A stretch of DNA of 64,000 nucleotides from Armillaria gallica (lineage: Eukaryota > Basidiomycota > Agaricomycetes > Agaricales > Physalacriaceae). The stretch is taken from the NCBI GenBank assembly GCA_037576215.1, contig JBANDB010000001.1:4278001-4342000 (forward strand), read 5' to 3'. The first letter of the stretch is position 1, and every line of letters starts with the position of its first letter. Below the pieces are notes generated by a model, which ran no database searches, was not told the DNA's origin, and saw only the letters and a list, made by a program, of their open reading frames with translations. Shown one piece after another: positions 46,711 through 58,649 of this stretch. The position numbers were made by a program, and so were the translations under genes.

Positions 46711-48200
46711 TCACACCCTTACTATCTTTCCCATGTTAAAATAGTCCATCCTTGTCAGACAATCAGCATTCATGTGTCCATTTTCTCTACAGAACCAGCA
46801 CTCCAGCCTGCTTAGCGAGCTTGCTCCAGTGTTCATTTGTCTGGGCATGCTGCTGAAGCCAGGCTGTGCCAGGCGCATATTGTATGAATTATACTGCTGC
46901 ACCTGTATCTGCTGCTGCTGTTGCTGTAAGAAACTTGTAATCGTCTTCTGTTGCTCAACAAAGGCCTTTTCTAATGCTGCTATATGCTGTTGCTCCTGTT
47001 GAGCCTGCTGCATGTGCTGCTCAAATATGTCTTTCATCAAGGCCAGAATGTCTCCTACATCCTCTTGTTTTACTGCAGCTTTGTTAGCACTTGCATTACT
47101 TCTGTTGCTTGTGCAGACTCCATGCAACTCTCTTGTACTAGAAGCAGCTGTATCTAGCCCACAGGCTTTATCTCGCTTCCTATCCATTGATGAAAACACT
47201 CCTTGGAGTACGTCGAGGCCACTGGCCATAACTTCTTCCAGGGTATAGGGATTTGCAGGATCTCTGCTGGTTTTCCCTGCTGGTGGATTCAGCCTCTCCA
47301 GCCACAGCTTCATCGAGTTGTATAACCTATTAGACATTGGAGTGAGAAACTGATCCACCAGTTCTCTATTCAAACATACATCTTCACTCTTGAGAACCAC
47401 CACTAAGACTTGGAATTCTCATTTGAAAGACATATAATCTGATCTCTCTTAGATTGGAGAGAGCCTGTATCGATGTATGAGTTGTTTCATTTCCTGCATA
47501 GCATCATGATCACCAGCCAGGGCACCATTATAACTACTCAGTATATCTTTCTTAAACTCCTCAAATGTGCCCTTTGCATAATGCTCTAGAACTTTCCACT
47601 GCTTTTCTGTCTTGATATTGGTATAGACTACAGCATACTTTTTTTTTTCTGCATCAGTTGTTACAGCACTTTTATCGAATAACTCCTCTAATCTCAAGAA
47701 GAATCTGTCTAGCTCTTCAGGATCTGTTGAGCTCTCAAATCTAGGTGTGGACTTTTCATTCAGTCTGGGCATAGATGGTGCCATGGTGATATTACCACAG
47801 AATGGGGGTATGAAATATCTCAGGTTTGTATTAGGTTGTGAGCTCACAGTGGGAGCTCTGATAGTACCTGCAGGACCAGGAATACCAGAACTACTCGAAC
47901 ACCTTCAATTAATGGGAACTGGAGCAGGTTCTTGCCACATTTGGATGTCTGCATTGGATTTACCCTTCTTAGCTGCATGTCCTGCTACTGGAAAGGGGTA
48001 TATCAGTTGAACACTTAGCCCTCACACTGCTTTCACTGATCTAGTCTTCAGTTCTCTAGGCTGAGATGGTCCTTGTACTGGTGGTACACAGATAGTCAAT
48101 CTCTTTTGTGAGGTAGTACTCTCAGTGTCAGAGGCGTTCTGATTAGGAACTCATTCAATGGATTTACTTCTTGGTGGAATTTTTGATAAGCTTAACATAG
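46711..48200 (-). pseudogene. Gypsy Gag (capsid and CCHC nucleocapsid)
   Basis: The main capsid-like part (about 47,760-47,450) reads PEELDRFFLRLEELFDKSAV, then TEKQWKVLEHYAKGTFEEFK and HDAMQEMKQLIHRYR. After stops, the same frame continues at 47,403 with a helical part, a glutamine-rich coiled coil (about 47,000-46,880) and a C-W-F-C-R-E-N-G-H-M-N-A-D-C knuckle (about 46,795). Gag forms the particle and packages RNA. The N-terminal part before 47,850 is present with two stops. The Gln stretch is encoded by CTG/TTG repeats on the plus strand. Confidence 0.8.
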
Positions 48201-48269
48201 CTTTGTCACACTGAGTAGTGAGTTGTTAAGACAAATCATGATACTATCAATGCACAAATGAAGACTCCC

Positions 48270-48289
48270 CTCTCATGGTGGGCTCCAAA
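48270..48289 (-). other. Primer-binding site
   Basis: On the minus strand TTTGGAGCCCACCATGAG directly follows the LTR end (...CTCGTCA). A TGG-starting sequence two bases after the LTR is the normal place for the tRNA primer. I cannot name the tRNA. Confidence 0.65.
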
Positions 48290-50001
48290 TGACGAGGCTG
48301 GTGATGGGCACCCATGAAACTGAGCATGGCCCAGCATGAACATACATGAAACCTATACCCAATCCCACAAAACACACACACACACAATCTCCTTAAGTGC
48401 AGAGGGGAGCAAGAATTTTAATTCCACTTGCATGCCAACAGTATCTCAAATTATCTCAGTGAGCTCACTTAAACAATACATGAAACAATATAGTATTATC
48501 AAGCCAATCTCAAATTCTCTATTTCTTCAGAGCTTTTTACAAGAGAGCACAGTGAACCATGCAATCCTCGAGGCAAAGGATATTTCAAAAACAAAACACA
48601 TGGATACACAGATCTGCAAAATGACCAAGTTTGGTCAGTGAGCTTGCTAAATACGACCTGCTGCAAGATCCAATCTGCATGCGATGCCGCCTTTCTCTTA
48701 GTTGCTGAACCTGACTTCCACACCTATCACGATAGAGGCCCTCGGCACTCCCACTCAAATCTCAATTATTCTCAAAACTATCCCCACAAGTCCTCACACA
48801 CAGTGCACTCACCCTAACAATGATGCCATGAGGTCCAACTGTGCACACCTGTCACACTTTGTGCAACTGCTAGAACAGCTCAATCTGGCTGATTCCCTTG
48901 CAACTACTTCTAGACCTACACAGAGGCTGGCACAATACCACTTCTCTTTCTTACACTGAACCAGAAAAGGAACAGAGCTTTTTCTCAGATGTAACCAAGT
49001 AAACTTCTTGAGACAGGCACAGTGTCACTGCTTTCGAATCTCTTTCTTATCTCAAGTAAACTGAAGTTTGTATCCAAAATTTCTCTCTTATTCAATTTCT
49101 CTATGAGCTCACTAAACTTGTGTTATAGCTGAGGCTTGAAGTTACTAACTCTTACATGGTGCAACAAGTCCAGATCCAAACTGAAATTTTATTACATTAC
49201 ATGGGGGGTAGGTAGCTTGCCTTAATACATGAAAATCTACTCTACTTATACTATGGAAGATTGATTGTTACAAATGGATTTTTAGTCATTTACTTCTTTT
49301 TTGGCTGGACATTCTTTATCTGAGTTGGCACAGTGCTCTAGGCACCATGCCACTTGTTCCTCTTTTTAGTAGTCTCAAAGAGCTAAGTGATGTTGACATC
49401 GCTTGCCCTAGCAGCAGAGTAGCCCATGAGTGTGCACTCAATAGCTACTTAATCCTTGATCACCAATCACACTTCATATTTGGCTTTCAGGTCTGCTCCA
49501 AAGGTGACAGCATCATATTCTAGACCTGGTAACCAAGAAATGCTTTCACTTTCCAGCCTGCTCACTATTTCCATTGGCCGAAGCCTGTTTCTAGGCCATG
49601 CCTGGGGTTCTTTTGATTACCCCACACATGATATTGTTTTTCCGGATCTCCAGGGACCACACGTCATAGATTACAGACATGTCATTATCTAAATTAGTCT
49701 TGGCCCACATACAAGTGCATTCTACTCCAGCTGAGTCCTCTATTGCAAATGGGTGGTTTGGCAAGCTAGCTCACCCTTTGGCCTTGTTGCTGTGCATGCC
49801 CGTAAGGTACAGTGCAAAAATGAAGTCTTTATGCTTTAATTCTGTTGCTTCTTTTTCTATTATAAAGCTTTCTACCTTGGTGACCTTGCTTCTTTGCATG
49901 CCACTTGCACTGTCAGCCTGCTTGCGATGCCTCTGCATTGCTAATGTGTAAGGTATGACATTTTGCAAAATTACACCCTTAGACACACTGCAGGCATGAC
50001 A
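48290..50001 (-). repeat. 5' LTR of the gypsy element (L2 family, LTR B)
   Basis: Same 1,712-bp length as LTR A and colinear with it. Plus-strand ends are TGACGAGGC and CATGACA. Palindrome copies lie at 48,458, 48,637 and 49,103. Right flank is CCAT followed by copia gag sequence. Confidence 0.85.
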
Positions 50002-50005
50002 CCAT

Positions 50006-52071
50006 CTTATCCACCTACCTTGAACAAGTACTTGCCTCCCCAACATTACCAAGAATGGGTCAACTGGCACAAGAAAGATGCAGTCATGTATGGTGTTCTT
50101 ATGGCATGACTTGAGATCAATCATTGGAATGCTCCCTCTCCAGAATGACCCCATCACTGGAGCTAGATGCACAGCACAAGAAGCATACCATTTGCTATGC
50201 TGCTGCTATGGGGGTGGGAATATACAATATGCACTGCTCGAACACAAAAAGCTCACTGTAACCAACTGCACTTTGATCACTGGCATACCAAATTTCATCT
50301 AGAACTGGCTCAATCTCGCACAAACCTTAAAAGAAACAGCCAGCTACCCTCTGTCTTATGCTACACTTAGTGTCGACTTCATAAACATGTTACCAGGACA
50401 AAACTCTGAACACAAGAACAAAATTGCTCATGAAATCAAATACCCTGCCAACTTCACAGAACAATCCTTTCATGAACTCATTGATGAAGTCCTAGATCAA
50501 GCCAACGGTATCCTCTTGAACTGTGAACTCTCTCAGATACACACAGTGACCTGACCAGAAACATTGTCTAAAGCCCCTCACCCTCAATGTGGAAACCCCT
50601 AATGCCTCTACCCCACAGGTCATATGACTGCCACATGCTGGCACAAGGGTGGAGGCAATCCCAGTGGGAAAGAGAAATATGAGGAGAGATGCAAGGCGAA
50701 ACTGATGCCTAGGGCAAACTACGCATCTGGCAAGGTACTGGGAGAAGAACTACCAAATAAAATACCCCATGATGATCCTTCCAAGTTGAATACCTGTACT
50801 GAAATCGCTGAGTCTAATGAATATATTTTTTACTCGTACATCTCCAGCTCATATGAATGCATATAACCAATGGCAAACACCTTATTCGATCTCCATGAAT
50901 CAAACCCCAAGACTTTTTTCTCAGCCATGCAATCATATAATTCACTTCTAGATTCTGGCTGCACACATCACATCATCAAAGATAAAAAGCACTTTCATTC
51001 ATATGATACCTCCCAAGCCATCCCAGTCACTACAGCAAACTGTGGAACACTCCCCACAAAAGCTATAGGTGAAGTCAGATTCTCTATGAATGTCAATGGT
51101 CAGACAGCCACTGTCATTTTATGAGATTGTCTTCATGCCCCTGACTCCCTGATAAACCTCATATCTGTCAGCACACTGACAGAGAATGGGATGTATATCA
51201 GATTCAGAAAGAACAAGACAACATGTTACTTTCCAAAATACCACAAAACCCTTAGTGGCCTCTCATTCTAAGTTGAAGTCATTGGCCGACTTTCCTTCCT
51301 AAACTGCATGTATGTTCCCTCAGATGATGACACCCAGATCACCTCTGCACATGCCATAATACCATTCCAAAAGCCAGACCTTGATGCATATCTATGGCAC
51401 TGCTGGGCTGGATACCTGAGTCAGGAAACCACCAAATGTATCATCTCTGGTAAAGCAAGAGTAAAAGGCACCACATGGAATGGCAAAGCTCCTCATGAGT
51501 ACTGCCCATCATGCATCATTGGGAAACATCAGCAAGCACCATTTGACCACAATGCAAACCATACCACTACACCATTGGAACTCCTCCACATGGACACTTG
51601 TGGACCCATGCCTGTCAAAATGCCCCAAAAACAAGAGTACTTCTTTGCTATCTTGGATGAGTGCACATCATACAATAACACAGATTTAATGGCAAAGAAA
51701 AATAAAGCTACCCACTCATTTAAGGACACTCAGGCAAAATGGGAAAACCAGACAGACAAAAAAGTCAAAAAGGTACAGTGCAATGGTGCAAAGGAACTCA
51801 CAAAGGGTGAACTTGGTAAACATTTCAAAGAGTCTGGCATAGAGGTTCAGGAGACAGCCCCATACGCTCACCAGAAAAATGGGAAGGCCAAATGTTTTAT
51901 CTGTACTATTGAGGACAATGTTCAAACCCTACTCGATTTTAGCCTTCCTATAATGTTCTGGGGAGATGCTGTTCTTACCACTGCTTACACAAGGAGAAGA
52001 ATACCCACTTCAACCCTTCCAGATGGTAAAACACCCCATGAAGCCATGCACAATGAAATCCCTGATCTATC
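50006..52071 (+). pseudogene. Outer copia element: gag, protease and integrase part
   Basis: Plus-strand order: gag helices (LPGQNSEHKNKIAHEIKYP; FHELIDEVLDQANGILLNC, to about 50,520), a degraded CCHC knuckle near 50,590-50,650, and protease LLDSGCTHHI (about 50,945). Then come the pre-integrase zinc region (LDAYLWHCWAGYL and YCPSCIIGKHQQAPF) and the integrase core starting LLHMDTCGPM (about 51,580). Two integrase catalytic positions appear changed. The expected second Asp region reads QCNGAKEL, and the expected Glu region reads NGKAKCF, both explained by G-to-A changes. Stops occur at about 50,300, 51,121 and 51,268. The 5' LTR and start of gag are missing where the gypsy LTR begins. It is interrupted at 52,071 by the inner copia. 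Confidence 0.85.
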
Positions 52072-52236
52072 TGTTGAGGATTCAGTACTACACCCTTCGG
52101 GTATTATAGTCCATTCGTTCTATTTTTACTTACTATTTCATTTACTCGCATTTCATACTTCCATCCTTTCCTTTCCATTCATACCTCAGTCTTTTACCAC
52201 CATACGAGTGAAGACTGAGATTGCTCTACTCTAACA
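52072..52236 (+). repeat. 5' LTR of the inner copia
   Basis: 165 bp, TG..CA ends. It differs from the 3' LTR at about a dozen places, mostly C/T or G/A. The sequence after it, GGTTATGCAGCCCC, is the likely primer-binding site. Confidence 0.85.
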
Positions 52237-52400
52237 GGTTATGCAGCCCCATTGCCTTACTCTGTAGATTCAGATCTTTATAGCAAGCACTCATACCTTA
52301 CTCAAAGTCTCAAAATCCAAACGGCGACCTCTTAGACCTAGTTTTGGCCCTCATATCGAATCGCAATTTTTAAACCCCTACCCCTATAAAAATTTCTGAC

Positions 52401-54667
52401 ATGTCATCAGGAAATGCTTCCTCAACCCAAATCCTACTGTTCAAGCTCGACGATAGCGAGAAGTTTAACAGAGAAAACTGGACTGCATTCGAAATGATAA
52501 TGATGGCTGAAGGAGGACCACGAGAATTAATCAACTACTGGGAAAACTGTATAACTGTACCAGGCCCTGCTCTATTCCCAACCCAGACCACTGGCCTCAG
52601 CAGCCTGACCTCCAATGAATATGAGTATGCACAGAGAGAGAGCATAGTGCTCTCTTCCATCATCTGCAATGTGACAGACGTCTTTGGCTTTGGACTTGAT
52701 ACTCAAGGCACATTCCATGCAGCCTGGATGAGGTTGAAGATGCAGTATGGTGCACACTCCAACCTAGTATGAAACCGCTGGGAGAAAATCCTGCAAGTGA
52801 ACATCTACGAGGAAGGAGACAAAGTTTCAGGTGATGGAGGTCATATCAAAAAGATGAGATGATTACTGAAGGAAGCCAAAGATGCAGGGGCCGCTATAAA
52901 GGAGGAGATGTTCATTACCATCCTTCTTGATTCCTTCCCTGAGTCTTGGGACCCCATTGTCAGCATCTTACATGGTGAGAAAGATCTCATGGTCGTTATT
53001 GCTTGTCTCACTGTGCATGGAGAGAGGTTAGCTGGAAGGGGGAAGATAGCTGGCCATACCAGTTCAGTGACAATGACATCGAACCAAGCTCTTCAAGCCT
53101 CAATTGATGCATTAGCATTGCAGGTTCAAAACATGTCAAGCCAAAAGGATGCAAAGCCGAGCAATGGGAAATCACACACCACGAATGAGCACTGCAAAGG
53201 CATAGGACATACCATAGATGAGTGCTGGAAAATCAGAGAGGGGAAACAAGGACAATACCCACCATGGTGGAAGGGAAAACGAGATGCCCAAGTCCCAACT
53301 GCCAACCTCACCCAGCTCGTGAGCCCAGATACCAGCATAATGACAAACATCTTTGCATTGAATGGAACCTTGGGAGAAGACGTTGAGAGAATGATAGATG
53401 AACAGGTCCAACATGCCAAAAGGGCATGGATAGCTAAAGGGACAGAAACATTAGATTCATCGAGGCTTTTCAGTGACTCTGGAGCTAGTACCCACTTCGT
53501 GAAACAGAGACTTGCTTTTTCTGCCTACATCCTGCTCACAAACATCACCAGTGGTTCATTGAAAGATGGTGTGACCTTTAAAGTTGAAGGAATGGGAACT
53601 GTGGCCATAAAGATGTGAATGAATGGGGTAGAAAATATAGTGAAGCTGCAGAGGGCCCTTCACTGCCCAGACATCTCAGCAAACTTGATTTTGGTCAGTC
53701 GCTTGGATAAGGATAGGTGGAAAGTCATCTATGGAGGGAGAAAAGTAACCTTCATTGATCCAAGCAGTGTTTCCCAATTTGATGGTGCACTCGTTGGGGA
53801 TCTGTATGCCATAAATGGCACCCTGATCCACCAGGATTCCCACAGCACTTTAATGGCATGATCCCTTAATGTTGCCACTCCTTTGGAAGTATGGCACATG
53901 CGTTTTGTCCATCACGGTGTTGATCACATTGAAGAAATGGTCTGAAAGGACCTAGTCGATGGGCTGAATATAAAGTCAGGCCCAAAACTCCCTAGTAAAT
54001 GCGAGCCATGTATCCTGGGCAATCAAAAGCAAAGGCCATTTGATGTGATAGTCATTCCAGCAAGCAAGGTCCTTGAACTGGTGGCCATTGATATTTGGGA
54101 TCCAGCCAGGGTCCAATCAATTGGTGGCATGAGATATGCTATGGGCTTCATGGACAATGCCTCTTCTTGATGTGGAGTATTCTTCCTACAAAATAGGAGA
54201 GCTGAAATGACTCTATCAGCCCTGGATTCATATACTACAGTTGCTGAACGACAAACCGGTCAAAAGCTGAAGAGAATTCATTGTGACAATGAGTTTGACT
54301 GTCAGTTATGGCGAGACTGGGCGGCAGCTAGAGGTGTCCTGATTGAACCAATGGCTCCATACTCATCTGCTGCCAACAGTGTTGCAGAGAGAACCTTCAG
54401 TATCGTCTTCGGCTCAGTGCGCATCATGCTTCTTGAGGCAGGCCTGTCAATGGGTTGGTGGGCAGAAGCTTGTGATTTCGCAATAAAAGTTAGGAACCTT
54501 TTACCAATGTCGAGACACCCAGGCAAAATTCCAGAGGAGGTATGGTCACAAAAATGTCAATCAGTGGGGTATTTGCGAGTGTGGGGGAGTCCATGCTATG
54601 CGAAGATTCCAGAGGCAAAAGGGGAGAGTAAATTAGCTCCATGAGGCCAAAAGGGACATTTGATTGG
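52401..54667 (+). pseudogene. Inner copia Gag-protease-integrase frame with TGA stops only
   Basis: One reading frame runs from ATG 52,401 to the L1 insertion. Gag covers MSSGNASSTQILLFKLDD to about 53,150, with a knuckle-like HCKGIGHTIDEC whose first Cys is missing. Protease carries LFSDSGASTHF (about 53,467), with D-S-G. Integrase zinc region: LEVWHMRFVHHGVDHI and CEPCILGNQKQRPF. DDE core: AIDIWDPA, IHCDNEFDC and NSVAERTFS. Seven in-frame stops lie near 52,770, 52,860, 53,616, 53,859, 53,942, 54,168 and 54,642. All are TGA, as expected if CGA arginine codons mutated. No frameshift is needed over 2.2 kb. Confidence 0.85.
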
Positions 54668-56357
54668 TGATGGGCCTAAGACTTCTGTGGCAATGGCAAC
54701 ACCAACTCGGAACGAGATTGGATAATTAACGTAGTAGTACGGCAATCAAGGCGATCTTGTGTGCGAGTGGTTTGGGGCACCTCCGTGCAGTAGAACAATT
54801 CCTCTATATGCAAGAATACACTGCAACTTTAAGTCTGCAAAGTAGTACTGCTTGGTAGTCGAGTACTAGATGCAAAGGCTATAAGCCGGTAGGGTTCTCT
54901 CAAAGTGAGAGGGAACGAAAACGGGTATGACGTGAATATCATGAATCCATATGTGAAAACGTGCTGTGAGACTAGAAAATGTCGCTGGACGATAATCTGA
55001 GTGGGGAGAACGATGGAAGATAGACTAGACGGTCGACAATAGTCTATGGGTGAGCGAGGCGATGAGGAAATGGCATGGGGACTGCGAGTGGCAAAATAAA
55101 CGTGGAACGAGGTGCTGAGGGTGGACTGGTGAGAGAAAACATGGAACTACAAAAACTAGCAGCGGTACTGGTCCTATACGATGCGATGGTGCTGAGTTGA
55201 TGTCGAAACTTGTCTGGTACTGAAACAATCCTATCCTATGTCAAACTAACCTTCAAGTCCACTCAAGGGACTTATACTATACAAAAACTGGCTGAAACTG
55301 ATCCTAAGTCTGCTCTGAGACTACCCAAGTGGGCGACGATAATGATGGCGAAAGTGAAACTGTAAAAACTCCAATGGTGTGAAAGTGAAATGATGACGGC
55401 CTATAAAAGATAACAGAGAGGAGGTATAGCGCAGTGATCATGTATTAGCACAGTATGAGCATGCACCAATAGTGTTAAGAGCGAAGAGCGCATAGTGAAG
55501 GACTCTTCACAGTTAAAAACCATGGAATAACTCTGGTGAGCTCAAGAGTCGATGTGCAATCGAGAATATGCTGGGGTAAACTGTATATTGCCATAGAACA
55601 GTGAATAGATGTGGTTTACTGGCGATAGACTAGTGCATGATGATAATTGATATAGTCTGGGGTTGACTAGAGATGAACTGCTCTGTAACTAGGTTTTCTA
55701 ACTAGTTTTTATACTACAAGTACAAATTTATAAATAGAGTAAATATGCGAGACTTAGTAAGGCTGTAAGGCCTTGGCTTTGTAAAAATCGAGGGAAACAT
55801 ATGGTACTTTGTCTTCTAAAGTAACAGCAACTCATTGATGTTGCCATGTATGGATGCAAACCGTATGGGGTCATTGAGCGATGCACAGATCATTAGGTGC
55901 TGTTTAGCTGCGGGTTACTTGAGCAGTAGTCGTCGTGCTGAGGAGTATGCATGGGGTAACATTTTCTTGAGGCCTTGGCAAAGTAACAGCCTTAGTAAAC
56001 ATGGTCTGTAGTTGCCGTAGCTGCTATTGCTGTAGCTGGGAGGGTACTTGCATCAATCACGTCATTTTCATTAAGTGATCAATGAGCACGTCAACTAGGT
56101 GCTTCTGAGTGATGTGTCAATTCCGTATTGGGATGATTGTCAATCGAAGGTGCCTTGCCATGATGAGGTATGGCAATTATGATGCGTGGCAAGATGGGAT
56201 GGATAACAAAGCATGTAAGGAGTGGTTGCCATAGGATAAAAGTGGTATCAATGTGCGTGCAATCATTGGTTTGCTAAAAGGCCATTGAAGGGACAGTAGC
56301 ATTAATTAGCAGGCAAAATCCGCGAATTCTGAGTGTACAGAGCCTGGAGGCTCATCA
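54668..56357 (+). mobile_element. L1 family solo LTR-like element, copy 3, TSD TTGG/TCGG
   Basis: 1,690 bp, same ends as other L1 copies. Flanks are TTGG (54664-54667) and TCGG (56358-56361). The right copy keeps the CpG, the left one shows C to T. Using TCGG restores the host frame as HLIGLAGHG. Confidence 0.85.
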
Positions 56358-58457
56358 TCGGATTGGCAGGGCATGGAACTTACCGCATATTGCTCGACAT
56401 GCCAGGAAACCATGTGATTACTTCATGGGACATTGTCTTTGAAGAGCTTGTTCCCACTCAGACTGTGCCTCTTCAGGGGGAGATTGTCGAGGATCTACTC
56501 AATAATCCAGAGGTGACAGTCCAAATGGGTAATCCTCCACCATTCTTAGGCCGCCAATCTCGTATTCCAACTCTCCAAAAATCAAATGACAATGCCATGG
56601 CATGCCAAATCCCAAATCAAACCCCTGTCCATGACCATCCTGATGAAGAAAATAGACGCCCAAGCTGAGTACCAAAACCCTTGCATGCACAGACCGAATC
56701 AAGTGAGTACCTTCAACAAGAGGAAGCTGCCAAGACCCAAGGGAAAGACTGGGCGAACGACAATGTTGTACCATTGCTGATGGACTTCGATGATGATGAC
56801 CCAGAAGACGTAATAGCTCTCAAGGCATCAGAGCTCGCAGATATCCCTGATAGACATGACCAGTGGGTCCCTGCAAACTACCATGAAGCAATGACCAAAT
56901 CGAGGCTTTGGGGGCTGCCCATGGATGAAGAAATCCGATGTATGGAAGAGCGAGATGTTTGGCAAGTTGTCCCAAGAGAGCCATGGATGAGGACCATTGA
57001 TACCAGATGGGTCTATGATAAAAAGGTTGATGGATTTAGTGCAGAACTATTGAGGCAAAGGGCTCGCCTAGTTGTAAAAGAGTTTACACAAGTCAAGGGC
57101 TTGCATTACTTTGAATCGTTTGCAGTGGTTGTACGGTATGAATCCTTGCGAATGTTCTTTGCTATCGTTGCTGCCAAAGAGCTTGATTTCTGGCTCATCA
57201 ACTTTGTTGGTGCCTACCTCAATGCAGAACCCCAGGGAGAAAACTATGTAGAACTCCCACAAGGATATAAAGAAGTTGTTACCCAAGACATCCCACCAGG
57301 CGACTATGTCTTGAAGATGCAGTGTGCGATGTATGGAACTATGGATGCTGGTAATGCATGGTTCAATGAACTGAACAAGACCTTTACAGCCTTGGGACAC
57401 ATCCAATCCTGCACAGACCCATGTGTTAGACTGCTGAAGAATAGCCAGGAGCGAACCATATCGTGTACATATACAGACAACGTATCTGGGGCTTCAACGT
57501 CTAAGCGGGAGGGCAAAAGACTGCGGAAGGAGATTGGGGAGGTCTGATATCAAGGATTTGGGAAAACACAACAGTGTACTGGGGATGACCGTTGAGTTCG
57601 ATGAGCACAGGGGATCCATATCCCTTCATCAGAAGAATCTAATCCTCAAAACCCTCAAATGCTTTGGAATGTCTGACTGCAAGCTGAAGGCTACTCCCTT
57701 ACCAGTAGGATCCCTGATGAGCATGGATACTCAACCACAGCCAATCCCACCTAGCGATGTCAAATTCATGAAAGACAAGGACTACCAAGCAGTCTTAGGA
57801 TCACTTAACCACATCGCCAATGGTACTCGCCCAGACATTGCATTTGCAACAAATTATCTCCAACAATATGTGTCAGACCCATGCCCTATTCATTGGAATC
57901 AAGCGATGCATGTGTTGGGATATTTGAAGGGGACTTTGGAGTATAAAATCACGTATCGGAGGGGAAGCTCTGAAGATGATAGGCTCACTCCAATTGGCTT
58001 CGTTGACTCATCCCATGGAGATGACAGAACAACAGGAAAATCTACCATGGGATATGTCTTTACCATGGCTGGTGGCCCTGTTTTGTGGAGCTCTCAGATG
58101 CAAAAGAGGGTAGCCTTGTCTACAACAGAGGCAGAGTATGTTGTGGCAGTTCATGGGGGTTGGCAGTTGAAATGGATGGGATCTTTTCTTGATGAGCTCA
58201 AGTTATACAAGGACTGGCCTTACCTGTTGTAGTGTGACAACAATAGCACCATTGATCTTGCACACTCAACAAAGGGTCACAGGAAGTCGAAGCACTTCTC
58301 AATGGACTATCATTGGATCTGTGATGCCGTCCAGCTGAAGGAACTCGATGTCAAATATATTGCTTCCGAAAAAAACCCCGCAGACGTCTTTACGAAAATG
58401 GTCCCAAAGCCTAGAGCAGTTGATCTTCTTCGAAAGATGGGTATGACAGGTATTTGA
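56358..58457 (+). pseudogene. Inner copia reverse transcriptase and RNase H
   Basis: After MPGNHVITSWDIVFEEL and a linker, RT starts near 56,830. It has MDEEIRCMEERDVWQVVPRE, TIDTRWVYDKKVDG, VGAYLNAEPQGENYVELPQGY and a degenerate active site YTDNVSGA (family YVDD) at about 57,470. A one-base frame change near 57,540 leads into DIKDLGKHNSVLGM. RNase H follows: GFVDSSHGDDRTTGKSTMGY, LWSSQMQKRVALSTTEAEY and IASEKNPADVFTKMVPKP, ending at 58,457. A TAG at 58,230 is the one non-TGA stop in this part. Confidence 0.85.
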
Positions 58458-58474
58458 AGCTACAGGTGTAGACT

Positions 58475-58649
58475 TCAGGGGGAGTGTCGAGGATTCAGTA
58501 CTATGCCCTTTGGGTATTATGGTCTATTTGTTCTATTTTTACTTACTATTTCATTTACTCACATTTCATACTTCTGTCCATTCCTTTCCATTCATACCTC
58601 AGTATTTTACCACCATATGAGTGAAGACTGAGATTGTTCTACTCTAACA
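58475..58649 (+). repeat. Polypurine tract and 3' LTR of the inner copia
   Basis: TTCAGGGGGAG ends at 58,484, directly before the LTR start TGTCGAGG. The LTR is 58485-58649. Confidence 0.85.

Larger units (their letters stand above)
29967..50001 (-). mobile_element. Giant Ty3/gypsy LTR retrotransposon with antisense accessory genes
   Basis: Two LTRs of equal length (1,712 bp each; 29967-31678 and 48290-50001) bound the element. In element orientation (minus strand) they begin TGTCA and end CTCRTCA. A primer-binding site follows the 5' LTR and a polypurine tract precedes the 3' LTR. Gag, CCHC knuckle, protease, reverse transcriptase with YVDD, RNase H and integrase with GPY/F module follow in Ty3/gypsy order from 48,200 to 38,170. 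Between pol and the 3' LTR are about 6 kb carrying two genes in the opposite direction. Without the nested L1 (39,203) and L3 (42,547) copies it measures about 16.75 kb. Outer flanks are CTGT and CCAT, both possible decays of CCGT, but the surrounding DNA differs on the two sides. Confidence 0.85.
52072..58649 (+). mobile_element. Inner copia element, complete, 5-bp TSD CTATC
   Basis: Two 165-bp LTRs (52072-52236 and 58485-58649) start TGTYGAGGATTC and end CTCTAACA. The flanks are CTATC at 52067-52071 and 58650-58654. It contains gag, protease, integrase, RT and RNase H in copia order. After subtracting the L1 copy at 54,668 it is about 4.9 kb, a normal copia length. It sits inside the integrase region of the outer copia. 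Confidence 0.9.

Noticed and set aside
46880..47000. Trinucleotide microsatellite (CTG/TTG)
   Set aside because: It encodes the glutamine-rich coiled coil of Gag in frame on the minus strand, so coding explains it.
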